Source: Mesorhizobium neociceri (GTDB lineage Bacteria; Pseudomonadota; Alphaproteobacteria; Rhizobiales; Rhizobiaceae). Taken from it: DNA of 64,000 bases. Position 1 is the stretch's first letter. The number at the start of each line of letters is the position of its first letter. This document shows, one piece after another, positions 44,540 to 53,500 of the stretch. The translations under genes were made by a program, and so were the position numbers. The DNA lies in the NCBI RefSeq assembly GCF_013520985.1, contig NZ_JACDTY010000016.1, positions 1 through 64,000 of the forward strand, written 5' to 3'. The notes below the pieces were generated by a model. The model searched no databases. It saw only the letters and a program-made list of their open reading frames with translations, and had not been told where the DNA came from.

Positions 44540-46747
44540 TCAGGCGGCGCTACGTCGTCCCGGCACGGGGTTTCCCGGCGTCTCATGGCCTACCGGCGTC
44601 ACCAGCGTGAGGTCGGGATAGCCGCTTTCGATCAGCTTGACGGCGGCCTGCGCCACCTCATCGTCCGCTTGCAGCATGGAGAGAAAAACCTCGGTGCTGT
44701 CGCCGACCAGTCGGCTGATACCGTGCGCGTCGGCCGGTCCGCATTCGACAATGACCAGATCATAGGCGGTGGTCAGCGACTGCATGATGATCGGCAGCCG
44801 GTCGGCGGCGCGCATGGCGCGGACCGGGTCGGCGGTGCCGACGGGAACGACATGGCAGTCCGAATAGAGGTCGGCGTGGATGACGTCGCTGAACTGCGCT
44901 TCCGAAGCCAGCAGATTGGTGATGCCGGGGAAAAGCCCGCTGTCCAGCATCGGCCGCGAGGCCGCACCCGATGCGGTCAGGTCGAGCAGCAGCACGCGCA
45001 GGCCGGCGTCGGAGACTTCGCGCGCCACCAGCACCGCCGAGGCGGCTGCCTCATCGCCCTCAGGCGACACGAAGATGGCACGCGCCGCGCCGCTGGCGAT
45101 CAGCTTTTCCGCGGCCTTCTCGACATCGATCTCACCAAGGCTGGAGCGCATCGGTTCGGCGTCCACAACCGCTGCTTCTTCCAGCGCTGCGGGAGCCGGC
45201 TCGGGCTCAGGCTTGGGCTCCAGCTCGGACTCCATGTCCGCGCGCCGATCTTCCACTTCCTCGGTCGCAGCCGCCGCCGATTCCGGCTCAACGGCGGGCG
45301 CCGACATGGCCGGCATCGCAACCTGTTCGATGCGCTCCAAGCGAGCGCCGGGGGCCGGACGCATGGCGCGGCCCGAAAACAGCTCCTGCAAGAGCGTAAT
45401 GATCGACATCAGCAACAGCGAGCCGACGAAAGCAGCGCCAACGATCGGGACAAGTTTGGGGAAATAGGGCTCCGACGGCACGCGCGCCGCGGAAAACACA
45501 CTGGCATCGACCGGCAGATAGTTCTTGCGCGAGGACACTTCGCGAAAACTTGTCATATAGGATTCAAGCTGCTGGCGCCGGACGTTCGCCTCACGCTGCA
45601 GCGCATCCAGCTGGACCTGCTCCTCGCCGGCGCGCGACGACGCCGCCTTCAGCTTGTTGACGTCCGAGATGAGCTGGTTTTCGCGCGCCTGGGCGGTCTG
45701 CGCCTGCGTCAGCAACCCGCGCATGACCTTTTGCGCCTCGATGCGGATCTGGCCGTCGAGATCGGCCAACTGCGACCTCAGCGCCCGCAGGCGCGGGTGG
45801 TTGTCGAGCAAGGTGGTGGAAAGATCGGCGATGTTGGTCCTGAGCTCGATCTGACGCTCACGCAACCGCTGGATCAGATCGGAAGACAGCACTTCGGGTA
45901 CAGCGTCCAGCGAGCCGCCGTTCTGCAGGGCCTGGCGGACCCTTTCGGCCGTCGCCTCGGCCGAGGCGCGGTTGGCGCGCACACGCGACAGTTCGGTCGA
46001 CAATTCGGACAATTGCTGTGTCGCCAGCACCGAATTGTTGCCGCCCATCAACAGGTCCGACTGGGCGGAACGGAAGGCCGCGACCTTGGCCTCGGCATCC
46101 CTCACCTGCTTCTGCAACTCGTCGATCTCCGGCCCCAGGAAGGCGGTCGCGGCGGCGTTGGACTTGGTCTTTGCATCCGCCTGGTAGGCCAGGTAGGCCT
46201 TGGCGATGGCATTCGGGATTTTGGCGGCAAGCTCGGGATCTTCCGAGGAAAATTCGACGGCGATGGCGCGCGTCTTTTCCACGCCATAGACATTGAGCTT
46301 GTCGCGCATCTTCTGCAGCACGCGCTCATCGAGCGGGATCTCTCCCGGATCGCTTTTCAGGCCAGCAGTGACCAGAAGCCAGCTCACCGGCGACATGTCG
46401 AGCGCATCGTTGAACTCGGGCTTGTCGCCCAGATTCAGATCTTCAGCCACCTTATTGAGAATGTCGGACGAGGAAATGACCTGAACCTCGGTTGCTACAC
46501 CTTCCGCATCGAGCACAGGTTTGTCGTCTTCATTGGTGCCGGCAGGCCGCGTATAGGACGATTCGTTCAGCTGGATTTTCAGTTGCGTCGTCGCCTTGTA
46601 GTGCGGCGTAGCAAGCCATGCGAAGGCGAAGGCGAGACCGGTAACGATGAGCGTGACCACAAGGATGCGCAGCCAGTTCCTCGCCAGACTGGCGAAGAGC
46701 TGTCTCAGGTCGATATCGACATCTGCGGCCGCGGACTGAACGGACAT
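44540..46747 (-). CDS. Wzc/ExoP-like polysaccharide co-polymerase with degenerate kinase domain
   Basis: 735 residues. It has an N-terminal Wzz domain with a membrane span near 30-50, a long periplasmic coiled-coil region rich in Gln and Arg (about 160-400), and a second span near 425-450. A Pro/Glu/Ala-rich linker of about 80 residues then leads to a BY-kinase-like P-loop domain. The Walker A site near 564 reads SPEGDEAAAS instead of GEGKS, so the nucleotide lysine is missing. Walker A' (VLLLDLTASG) and B (LVIVECGPA) are also altered, and there is no tyrosine-rich tail. It probably sets polymer length without kinase activity. Confidence 0.88.
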   Translation of the reverse strand: MSVQSAAADVDIDLRQLFASLARNWLRILVVTLIVTGLAFAFAWLATPHYKATTQLKIQLNESSYTRPAGTNEDDKPVLDAEGVATEVQVISSSDILNKVAEDLNLGDKPEFNDALDMSPVSWLLVTAGLKSDPGEIPLDERVLQKMRDKLNVYGVEKTRAIAVEFSSEDPELAAKIPNAIAKAYLAYQADAKTKSNAAATAFLGPEIDELQKQVRDAEAKVAAFRSAQSDLLMGGNNSVLATQQLSELSTELSRVRANRASAEATAERVRQALQNGGSLDAVPEVLSSDLIQRLRERQIELRTNIADLSTTLLDNHPRLRALRSQLADLDGQIRIEAQKVMRGLLTQAQTAQARENQLISDVNKLKAASSRAGEEQVQLDALQREANVRRQQLESYMTSFREVSSRKNYLPVDASVFSAARVPSEPYFPKLVPIVGAAFVGSLLLMSIITLLQELFSGRAMRPAPGARLERIEQVAMPAMSAPAVEPESAAAATEEVEDRRADMESELEPKPEPEPAPAALEEAAVVDAEPMRSSLGEIDVEKAAEKLIASGAARAIFVSPEGDEAAASAVLVAREVSDAGLRVLLLDLTASGAASRPMLDSGLFPGITNLLASEAQFSDVIHADLYSDCHVVPVGTADPVRAMRAADRLPIIMQSLTTAYDLVIVECGPADAHGISRLVGDSTEVFLSMLQADDEVAQAAVKLIESGYPDLTLVTPVGHETPGNPVPGRRSAA

Positions 46748-47012
46748 GCATTCCTGCTCCGGAACATGAGTCTAGTAAGTACCGTAAACAACTATGGTAA
46801 CTCAGGTGTTAAGATGGCGGTAAGCAGCCGTTAGGGTTTGCTGATAGGCGGTAAACAAAGCCAGCAAAACTATACGGCTTTTTGTCGATTGCCGCCAAAT
46901 CGGCCGCATCCCTTTACCGGCCATTAACCCTAACAGGATGATAACAAACTCAGATCCTTAAGGTTTGCCGCCGCGCCATGGCGGCCACAGCGACGAAGGT
47001 GTGTGTCCGATC
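46748..47012. other. Divergent promoter region of the exopolysaccharide locus
   Basis: 265 AT-rich bases between the divergent Wzc-like and Wza-like genes. CCGTAAACAA (46781-46790) and GCGGTAAACAAA (46848-46859) are a spaced direct repeat and might bind a regulator. No convincing -35/-10 pair or known rhizobial operator could be assigned. Confidence 0.4.
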
Positions 47013-47576
47013 ATGAAAAGCGCTGCTGGTCTGTTCCGCGCTCTGCTGGCCGTGTCGATGCTCGCCGGCTGCTCCAGCTACCGGCCGACGCCGGCGGCCT
47101 TCCACGAAGTGCTCGACCAGCCCTACCGGCTCGGCGCCGGCGACCGTGTCCGCGTCACCGTGTTCGAGCAGGACGGGCTGACCAACACCTACAGCGTCGA
47201 CCAGTCCGGCTACATGTCCTTTCCGCTGGTCGGCGCGGTGCCGGCACGCGGCCACACGGCCCAGCAGCTGGAAAAAGAGCTCGCCGACAAATTGCGCCAG
47301 GGCTACCTGCGCGACCCCGACGTGTCGGTCGAGATCGACCGCTACCGGCCGATCTTCGTCATGGGCGAAGTGGGCGCGGCCGGCCAGTATTCCTATGTGC
47401 CGGGGCTTACCGTACAGAAGGCGATTGCGATTGCCGGCGGTTTCTCGCCGCGCGCCAACCAGGAAAGCGTCGACATCACCCGCGACATCAACGGCAAGGT
47501 GATGACCGGACGGGTGGTCACCTCCGATCCACTGCTGCCCGGCGATACCGTCTACGTTCGCGAACGCCTGTTCTGA
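47013..47576 (+). CDS. Polysaccharide export lipoprotein (Wza/ExoF-like)
   Basis: 187 residues from the ATG at 47013. The lipobox is MLAGC, near residues 18-22, so it is lipid-anchored. A polysaccharide export domain (PF02563) follows: YRLGAGDRVRVTVFEQDGL, SGYMSFPLVGAVPARGHT, then a SLBB-like segment IFVMGEVGAAGQYSYVPGLT. It is far shorter than E. coli Wza and resembles the short rhizobial OPX proteins that make the outer-membrane exit or its periplasmic adaptor. It opens a plus-strand run of five polysaccharide genes. Confidence 0.9.
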   Translation: MKSAAGLFRALLAVSMLAGCSSYRPTPAAFHEVLDQPYRLGAGDRVRVTVFEQDGLTNTYSVDQSGYMSFPLVGAVPARGHTAQQLEKELADKLRQGYLRDPDVSVEIDRYRPIFVMGEVGAAGQYSYVPGLTVQKAIAIAGGFSPRANQESVDITRDINGKVMTGRVVTSDPLLPGDTVYVRERLF

Positions 47577-47583
47577 CATCAAC

Positions 47584-48714
47584 GTGGCGGACCAGCTCAG
47601 GATCGTCCACTGCTTTCGCTCACCCGTCGGCGGGATCTTCCGGCATGTGCGCGATCTGACGGAGGCGCAGCTCGCCGCCGGGCACGTCGTCGGCATCGTC
47701 TGTGATTCGACCACAGGCGGCGAATACGAGGAACGCCTGTTCGATCAGATGAAGGACAGCCTGGCGCTGGGTATCCATCGCACACCAATGCAGCGCCATG
47801 TCGGACCGGGCGACCTCGCCTCGGCCTGGCGCACCTATCGAATCATCAAGGAATTGCGGCCGGACGTGTTGCATGGGCACGGCGCCAAAGGTGGCGCCTA
47901 TGCCCGTCTGTTCGGCTCATTGTTGCGGGTATCAAGGTCTCGCGTAGCCCGCCTTTATTCGCCGCATGGTGGCTCCCTCCACTATGACGAAACGACGACC
48001 ACCGGAAAGCTGTTCTTCGCGCTGGAGCGCCTCATGGCGCGCTTCACCGACTGCCTGCTGTTCGTCTCAGACTATGAGCGGCGGACCTACCGCAGGAAGG
48101 TCGGCGAGCCGCCGATCCCGAACACGCTGGTATATAACGGCCTGCGCGCCGCCGAGTTCGAGCCGGTGGTCACACAGCCCGACGCAGCCGACCTGCTCTA
48201 CATCGGCATGATGCGTGACCTCAAAGGCCCGGACATCTTCATCGAAGCGCTGGCGCTGGCCGGCACGCGGCTCGAGCGTCGCTTGACCGCAGTCATGGTC
48301 GGCGACGGCGACGACCTGCCACGCTACCACACGCAGGTGAAACGGCTGGGGCTGGAAAAACAGGTTCGCTTCCTGCCGCCAATGCCAGCCAGGGACGCCT
48401 TTGCACTGGCCGATCTCGTGGTCGTGCCGTCGCGCGCGGAAGCCATGCCCTATATCGTGCTGGAGACGCTGGCCGCCGGCAGGCCGATGATCGCCACCGC
48501 CGTCGGCGGCATACCCGAAATCTTCGGTGAGGGCTCCCCTGCCCTGATCCGTCCCGATCCGCGCCAACTCGGCGACAAGATGGGCGAGGCGCTACGCGAC
48601 CTCGACGCCTACCGGGGCGCCATGCCCGATATCGTGAGCCTCAAGGCGCGATTCGGCGCCGATGTGATGGCCGCCGACATCGAAAAGGCCTATTTCGCCG
48701 CGCTCAGCAAATAG
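47584..48714 (+). CDS. Glycosyltransferase family 4
   Basis: 376 residues from a GTG start 7 bp after the export gene. It is a GT-B fold enzyme. The N-terminal domain has the glycine-rich IVHCFRSPVGGIFRHVRDL and VLHGHGAKGGAYAR. The C-terminal domain has LYIGMMRDLKGPDIFIEAL and the donor-binding VVVPSRAEAMPYIVLETLAAG. It adds a sugar from an NDP donor to the lipid-linked repeat unit at the cytoplasmic face. Confidence 0.93.
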   Translation: MADQLRIVHCFRSPVGGIFRHVRDLTEAQLAAGHVVGIVCDSTTGGEYEERLFDQMKDSLALGIHRTPMQRHVGPGDLASAWRTYRIIKELRPDVLHGHGAKGGAYARLFGSLLRVSRSRVARLYSPHGGSLHYDETTTTGKLFFALERLMARFTDCLLFVSDYERRTYRRKVGEPPIPNTLVYNGLRAAEFEPVVTQPDAADLLYIGMMRDLKGPDIFIEALALAGTRLERRLTAVMVGDGDDLPRYHTQVKRLGLEKQVRFLPPMPARDAFALADLVVVPSRAEAMPYIVLETLAAGRPMIATAVGGIPEIFGEGSPALIRPDPRQLGDKMGEALRDLDAYRGAMPDIVSLKARFGADVMAADIEKAYFAALSK

Positions 48715-48798
48715 ACGACCTCCCAAAACCACAAGTTGTCTCAAGGTTTTTTTAGCTCTCTTCTGCTATGGTCATGGCGGAAGCTTGTGGGAAACCCG

Positions 48799-50334
48799 AT
48801 GAACGAGACCGACCCCACGCGCCGCTTCTCGGCCGATGCGGTGCGCAAATTCGACGGTCCTGCCGAGAGCCCCACGCCCGGCGGCATGAACAGTGTTGCC
48901 CGCCAGGTCGCGTCGCAATACCGCCGCGATACGATGTCGCCGGTCATGGTCAGCGGCGTGCTGCGCATCGTCGAATTCGGTTTGCTGTTCGTGTCGGGGC
49001 TCGCGCTCTACTTCCATTTTGTCGGCTTCTTCAATTACCTCGCCTGGCAATATCCGCTGACCATCGCCGCGGCCTCTTTCCTGGCCGTGGTGCTGCTCGA
49101 CGTCAGCGATTGCTACCAAATCTCCGCCTTGATGCGGCCGATCTCCAACCTCGGCCGGGTGCTGATGGTCTGGGCCGGCACCTTCGCCTTGATGGCGCTG
49201 ACAGCCTTCATCATGAAGATGTCGGAGGACTATTCACGCCTGCTGTTCGGCACCTGGTTCGTTGTCGGCCTGCTGCTGCTGTTCGGCCTCCGCCTGGTGA
49301 TGTCGAAGCTGATCCGACGCTGGGCGCGCGATGGACGCATGGAACGCCGCGCCGTTATCGTCGGCGGCGGCAAGGCGGCCGAGATGCTGATCCGCTCGGT
49401 CGAAAAGCAGCCCTACAACGACATCCGCATCTGCGGCATCTTCGATGACCGCGGCGACAAGCGCTCGCCGCCGATCGTGGCCGGCTATCCCAAGCTCGGC
49501 ACCATTTCGGAGCTGATGGAATTCGCCCGCATCGCGCGCATCGACATGCTGATCGTGTCGCTGCCGCTGACTGCCGAAACGCGGGTGCTGCAGCTGTTGA
49601 AAAAACTCTGGGTGCTGCCGGTCGACATCCGACTCTCGGCGCATTCGAACGCGCTGCAGTTTCGCCCGCGCGCCTATTCCTACATCGGCTCGGTGCCGAT
49701 GCTCGACATCTTCGACAGGCCGATCAACGACTGGGACTCGGTCGCCAAGCGCGCTTTCGACATCGTCTTTTCGCTGATCGGCATCATCCTGTTTTCACCG
49801 GTGATGCTGGTGACCGCCATTGCCATCAAGCTCGACAGCAAGGGGCCGGTGCTGTTCAAGCAGAAGCGGCATGGCTTCAACAACGAGATCGTCGAAGTCT
49901 ATAAATTCCGCTCCATGTACACCGACCGCTCTGACCCGAGCGCCAAGCAGACGGTGACCAAGAACGATCCGCGCGTCACCCGGGTCGGCCGCTTCATCCG
50001 CAAGAGCTCGATCGACGAACTGCCGCAGTTCTTCAACTCGCTGCTCGGCTCGCTGTCGCTGGTCGGTCCGCGCCCGCATGCGATCGCCGCGCAATCGCAC
50101 AATTTGCTCTACAACGAGGTGGTCGACGGCTATTTCGCCCGCCACAAGGTCAAGCCCGGCGTCACCGGCTGGGCACAGATCAATGGCTGGCGCGGCGAGA
50201 TGGACACCAATGAAAAGATCCGCATGCGCACGGAGTACGATCTCTACTACATCGAGAACTGGTCGATGCTGTTCGACTTGCGCATCCTGTTCCTGACGCC
50301 GCTGCGGCTGCTCAACACGGAAAACGCCTATTGA
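48799..50334 (+). CDS. Undecaprenyl-phosphate glucose-1-phosphate transferase-like (WcaJ)
   Basis: 511 residues from the ATG at 48799. Several N-terminal membrane segments and a CoA_binding_3-type domain (RRAVIVGGGKAAEMLIRSVE) precede the bacterial sugar transferase domain from about 315: KRAFDIVFSLIGIILFSPVM, VYKFRSMY, DELPQFFNSLLGSLSLVGPR and VKPGVTGWAQINGWRG. It transfers glucose-1-phosphate, or a related sugar phosphate, to undecaprenyl phosphate and so starts the repeat unit. The polymerase gene start overlaps its stop. Confidence 0.93.
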   Translation: MNETDPTRRFSADAVRKFDGPAESPTPGGMNSVARQVASQYRRDTMSPVMVSGVLRIVEFGLLFVSGLALYFHFVGFFNYLAWQYPLTIAAASFLAVVLLDVSDCYQISALMRPISNLGRVLMVWAGTFALMALTAFIMKMSEDYSRLLFGTWFVVGLLLLFGLRLVMSKLIRRWARDGRMERRAVIVGGGKAAEMLIRSVEKQPYNDIRICGIFDDRGDKRSPPIVAGYPKLGTISELMEFARIARIDMLIVSLPLTAETRVLQLLKKLWVLPVDIRLSAHSNALQFRPRAYSYIGSVPMLDIFDRPINDWDSVAKRAFDIVFSLIGIILFSPVMLVTAIAIKLDSKGPVLFKQKRHGFNNEIVEVYKFRSMYTDRSDPSAKQTVTKNDPRVTRVGRFIRKSSIDELPQFFNSLLGSLSLVGPRPHAIAAQSHNLLYNEVVDGYFARHKVKPGVTGWAQINGWRGEMDTNEKIRMRTEYDLYYIENWSMLFDLRILFLTPLRLLNTENAY

Positions 50335-51656
50335 GCGCGATTTCCCATGATTTGCCGCGGGCCGCGGTCAACACGTTGCCGTCCTCAGCGGTCAACACGT
50401 TGCCGCCTTCGGCGGTCAACGCCAAGCTGATCGCACTGATATCCTCGGGCGCGGTGTTTTTTGGCGTCTTCCTTTCGGGCTTCGTCATCGATGAGCCGGC
50501 GCCTTACGATCTCTTCATGGTCGGGTTGATCGGGGTGTGGGCGCTGTTTGGCCTGCGCATATCGCGCGCGGCCGTGCCGCTGCTGGTGCTGCTGATCACG
50601 ATGAACATCGGCGGCATGATTGCGATGACGCAGATGGCCGATCTCGCCAACACGCCGCTCTATCTCGCCGTCTCGCTGTTCCTCGCCTTCACCGCAGTGT
50701 TCTTCTCCTCGGTGACGGCGGTGCAACCCAGCCTCTACCGGCTGATCTTCATCGCGTACGTCTGCTCCGCGGTGGCGACGGCACTGCTCGGCATTGCCGG
50801 CTATTTCCATGCTTTCCCCGGCGCCGACATCTTCACCAGATACGACCGTGCCCAGGGCGCCTTCCAGGATCCGAACGTGTTCGGGCCGTTTCTGGTGCTG
50901 CCCGGCATCTATCTGCTCTATCTGCTTCTGACCGGGTCGATCTCGCGCATGCCGCTTCTGACGGTGCCGCTGTTAATCATCACCGCCGGCATCTTCTTCT
51001 CATTCTCGCGCGGCGCCTGGGGCATGTTCGCCGTCTCGGCGATCCTGCTCACCGGGACACTGTTCCTGCAGAGCAACAGCGGCAAGTTCCGGCTGCGCGT
51101 CGTTATCATGACCATTGCGGCTGTCACACTGCTGGTGGTCGCGATGATCGTCATCCTGCAACTGCCCGGCGTCAGCGAGATGTTCTCCAGCCGTGCCCAG
51201 CTGGAGCAAAGCTACGACACGGCGCGGCTTGGCCGTTTCGCCCGCTACACGATCGGCTTCCAGATGGCGCTCGAACATCCGCTCGGCATCGGACCCCTGG
51301 TGTTCGGCACCATTTTTGGCGAAGATACACATGACATCTGGCTAAAGACGCTGATGGACTATGGCTGGCTCGGCTTCGTCTCGTTCCTGTCGCTGACGCT
51401 GTGGACGATCGCCGCCGGCTTCCGCATCCTTTTGCGCGACCGGCCGTGGCAACCCTATTTGCTCTGCGCCTACGTCGCCTTCATCGGCAATATCGGGCTC
51501 GGCACCTTCATCGACATCGACCACTGGCGCCACGTCTACCTGCTGCTCGGCCTGATCTGGGGGGCAATCGCGCTGGAATACAGGCATCAGCGGGGGTTGA
51601 GGGCGGTGGCGGCTTGTTCCCAGAACAGCCTTGTCGATCACCGCTCCATAACCTAA
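50331..51656 (+). CDS. O-antigen ligase/polymerase family protein (Wzy-like)
   Basis: 441 residues, about ten membrane segments. The Wzy_C/O-antigen ligase domain is seen in GIFFSFSRGAWGMFAVSAIL and the periplasmic loop with YDTARLGRFARYTIGFQMAL followed by GEDTHDIWLKTLMDYGWLG, whose THD-W-L motif is typical. It should polymerise the flipped repeat units. The likely TTG start at 50331 overlaps the previous stop by 4 bp, and no in-frame ATG occurs before the first span. The N-terminus contains a 24-bp tandem repeat. Confidence 0.88.
   Translation: MSAISHDLPRAAVNTLPSSAVNTLPPSAVNAKLIALISSGAVFFGVFLSGFVIDEPAPYDLFMVGLIGVWALFGLRISRAAVPLLVLLITMNIGGMIAMTQMADLANTPLYLAVSLFLAFTAVFFSSVTAVQPSLYRLIFIAYVCSAVATALLGIAGYFHAFPGADIFTRYDRAQGAFQDPNVFGPFLVLPGIYLLYLLLTGSISRMPLLTVPLLIITAGIFFSFSRGAWGMFAVSAILLTGTLFLQSNSGKFRLRVVIMTIAAVTLLVVAMIVILQLPGVSEMFSSRAQLEQSYDTARLGRFARYTIGFQMALEHPLGIGPLVFGTIFGEDTHDIWLKTLMDYGWLGFVSFLSLTLWTIAAGFRILLRDRPWQPYLLCAYVAFIGNIGLGTFIDIDHWRHVYLLLGLIWGAIALEYRHQRGLRAVAACSQNSLVDHRSIT
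50364..50420 (+). repeat. 24-bp in-frame tandem repeat
   Basis: Two 24-base units (50364-50387 and 50388-50411) and a 9-base third copy encode AVNTLPSS, AVNTLPPS and AVN at the start of the Wzy-like protein. Units differ at three or four bases near their 3' ends. Because the unit is a multiple of three, copy change would lengthen the tail without shifting the frame. Confidence 0.85.
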
Positions 51657-51697
51657 ACGTTCCACGTTCTTGAGGACATATTACGAGTGGTGGCGCT

Positions 51698-52612
51698 TTG
51701 CGACTTTCAAAAAAATTTGTTGGGGCGTTTCGCAGCAACGAAATTGTCTATAGCGCCATAAGGACACGTGATTGGCTTAAATACCGGTATTTTCGGCAGA
51801 AGGGCGCCGCCACAGGCCGTAGCTTTGCTGAAGGGTTGGGCAAAGCGGACGAAAGCAGCTTTTGTTTCGTTGTCTCATTCAACACTCCGTGGGTGATCGA
51901 CGCTCTCACAAAGGGCTGGCAGAAATATTCCAACGGCATGATCCTTGTCGTCGTCGACAATTCGACATCCCCGGCGGCACGGCAGTCCATCGAAAAAATT
52001 TGCAAAATTCGAGGCGTTCCCTATTTCGGCTTGCCGGGCAATCCGGAGCGCAAAGGGGGCCGGTCGCATGGCATCTCGATGAACTGGATTTACTACAACA
52101 TCGTGCGTCACCTGAAGCCAAAGGCCTTTGGCTTCCTCGATCATGACTGCTTGCCGATCGCGCCACTGGACTTCGCTGAACGCCTAGGACGCAAGACTGG
52201 CTACGGGTTGAGGCTCGTCTCTGCCTCCAACTACAAATTCAAGAAGGCTGCCGACGACAAGGGTTGGTTCCTTTGGGCAGGGCTTTGCTTTTTCAGATAT
52301 CGCGATGTCGAGCACCTGCCTCTCGATTTCAGGGGGAGAGGGCAGATTGGTCTCGACACCGGCGGCGGCAACTGGAACCCGATCTATTCGCGACTTCCGT
52401 CTGAGGATTTCGAATTTGCGACGGAGAGCAGCCTCCCCCTTCATCTTGGCGAAGTCGATGCGAAATACCAGATCCTCGACAAGGCGCTGCTCCATGTCGG
52501 CGGCGCTTCCTATAAGGGACCATCAAGCGAAATCGACTACCGCCGGTTGTTCTCGGACCATGTCTGGACGACCTATCTGGACGGGACGCAGAACCGAATT
52601 GTCATGATCTGA
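51698..52612 (+). CDS. Glycosyltransferase, GT2/GT-A-like
   Basis: 304 residues from a TTG start, with no better in-frame start nearby. The GT-A fold is suggested by SSFCFVVSFNTPWVIDALTK, LVVVDNSTSPAARQSIEKIC and a DxD-like FGFLDHDCLP. The later GLDTGGGNWNPI resembles acceptor loops. It lies 41 bp after the polymerase gene and appears lower in GC with less typical codon choice, hinting at separate ancestry. The sugar specificity is unknown. Confidence 0.68.
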   Translation: MRLSKKFVGAFRSNEIVYSAIRTRDWLKYRYFRQKGAATGRSFAEGLGKADESSFCFVVSFNTPWVIDALTKGWQKYSNGMILVVVDNSTSPAARQSIEKICKIRGVPYFGLPGNPERKGGRSHGISMNWIYYNIVRHLKPKAFGFLDHDCLPIAPLDFAERLGRKTGYGLRLVSASNYKFKKAADDKGWFLWAGLCFFRYRDVEHLPLDFRGRGQIGLDTGGGNWNPIYSRLPSEDFEFATESSLPLHLGEVDAKYQILDKALLHVGGASYKGPSSEIDYRRLFSDHVWTTYLDGTQNRIVMI

Positions 52613-52704
52613 CCGGTGAGCTCTTGCGTGGGCAACCGGCGTCGACCCGAACGGAGTGCAATTCCAACCCGAAGGCTTTCGATCCCTAACCATCGGGTCT
52701 GGAC

Positions 52705-53364
52705 TTAACCCCAGTCCAAATTGATGTTTCGAATGCCTTCCCGCGAAATCCGCTGGCGCAACTGGCCGATCCTGTCGGCCAAGCCCGGCGAAAACCGTTC
52801 ATGTGTTTCGACTAGGACCTGTCCGATAGAACGATGAATACCAGCATTGAGGATGGCTTCGATGCACTCCGCTTCAGCCCCTTCTATGTCCATCTTGACG
52901 ACAGCGATCGGTTCATGAAGTCCCTGCAGAAACTGGACTACATCCACCACCTCGATCTCAAAGATGCTCCCGTTCACGTGCAGCGGTGTCTCGATAAGGG
53001 ATGAACCTTCGGTTCGGCCGATATTGTCAATGCCAGACGGCTGGTAAAATCGAGCCGTTCGCGCTGATCCTCCGACCGCCTTAGGGATGATTGTCACTCT
53101 ATCGTCTTGGCCAAACCTTTTCGTCAAAACCTTCCGAGCGGTGGGATCGGGCTCAAAAGCAATAACCTTCATTCCATAGTTGAGGGCATGCCGCGTGACA
53201 TCGCCGACATTCGCTCCGAAGTCGATAAACAGACCCCCGGCCGGAGCAGTCTTCATTACCCGGTGGAAGTCGTATTCGGCTTGGCGGTTCGGCTTAGGGG
53301 GCATGTGCCACTTGCGATACAAGTGCCAGCGCACCGTGAACTCGAAATAGCTTTCCTTCAACAT
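52705..53364 (-). CDS. FkbM-family methyltransferase
   Basis: 219 residues from the ATG at 53364. The SAM-binding motif I is LFIDFGANVGDVTRHAL, motif II is VIAFEPDP, and the FkbM C-terminal signature is VVKMDIEGAEAECIEAIL. Such enzymes O-methylate sugars in polysaccharides or macrolides. It is on the opposite strand to the GT2-like gene and follows a GT8 gene on the same strand, so it may cap or decorate the same glycan. The 92 bp between it and the GT2-like gene hold no gene. Confidence 0.88.
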   Translation of the reverse strand: MLKESYFEFTVRWHLYRKWHMPPKPNRQAEYDFHRVMKTAPAGGLFIDFGANVGDVTRHALNYGMKVIAFEPDPTARKVLTKRFGQDDRVTIIPKAVGGSARTARFYQPSGIDNIGRTEGSSLIETPLHVNGSIFEIEVVDVVQFLQGLHEPIAVVKMDIEGAEAECIEAILNAGIHRSIGQVLVETHERFSPGLADRIGQLRQRISREGIRNINLDWG

Positions 53365-53500
53365 AGCCAGCCTTGTCAAATTTGGTGGCGCTTCACAGCG
53401 CAAAATCTGCCAAGTAATCTCTGCGTGCCCCTAAGTCTAGTCACACTTGATGCCATCATTGGGGATAATGTGTTCCTTGGCGCTGTCGCAGTGTACAGTC

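Noticed and set aside
44528..46834. A 768-codon open frame on the plus strand
   Set aside because: It is antisense to the Wzc-like gene. The composition (His, Arg, Gly, Gln rich) is that of a GC-rich shadow frame, while the minus strand shows a Wzz domain and P-loop region.
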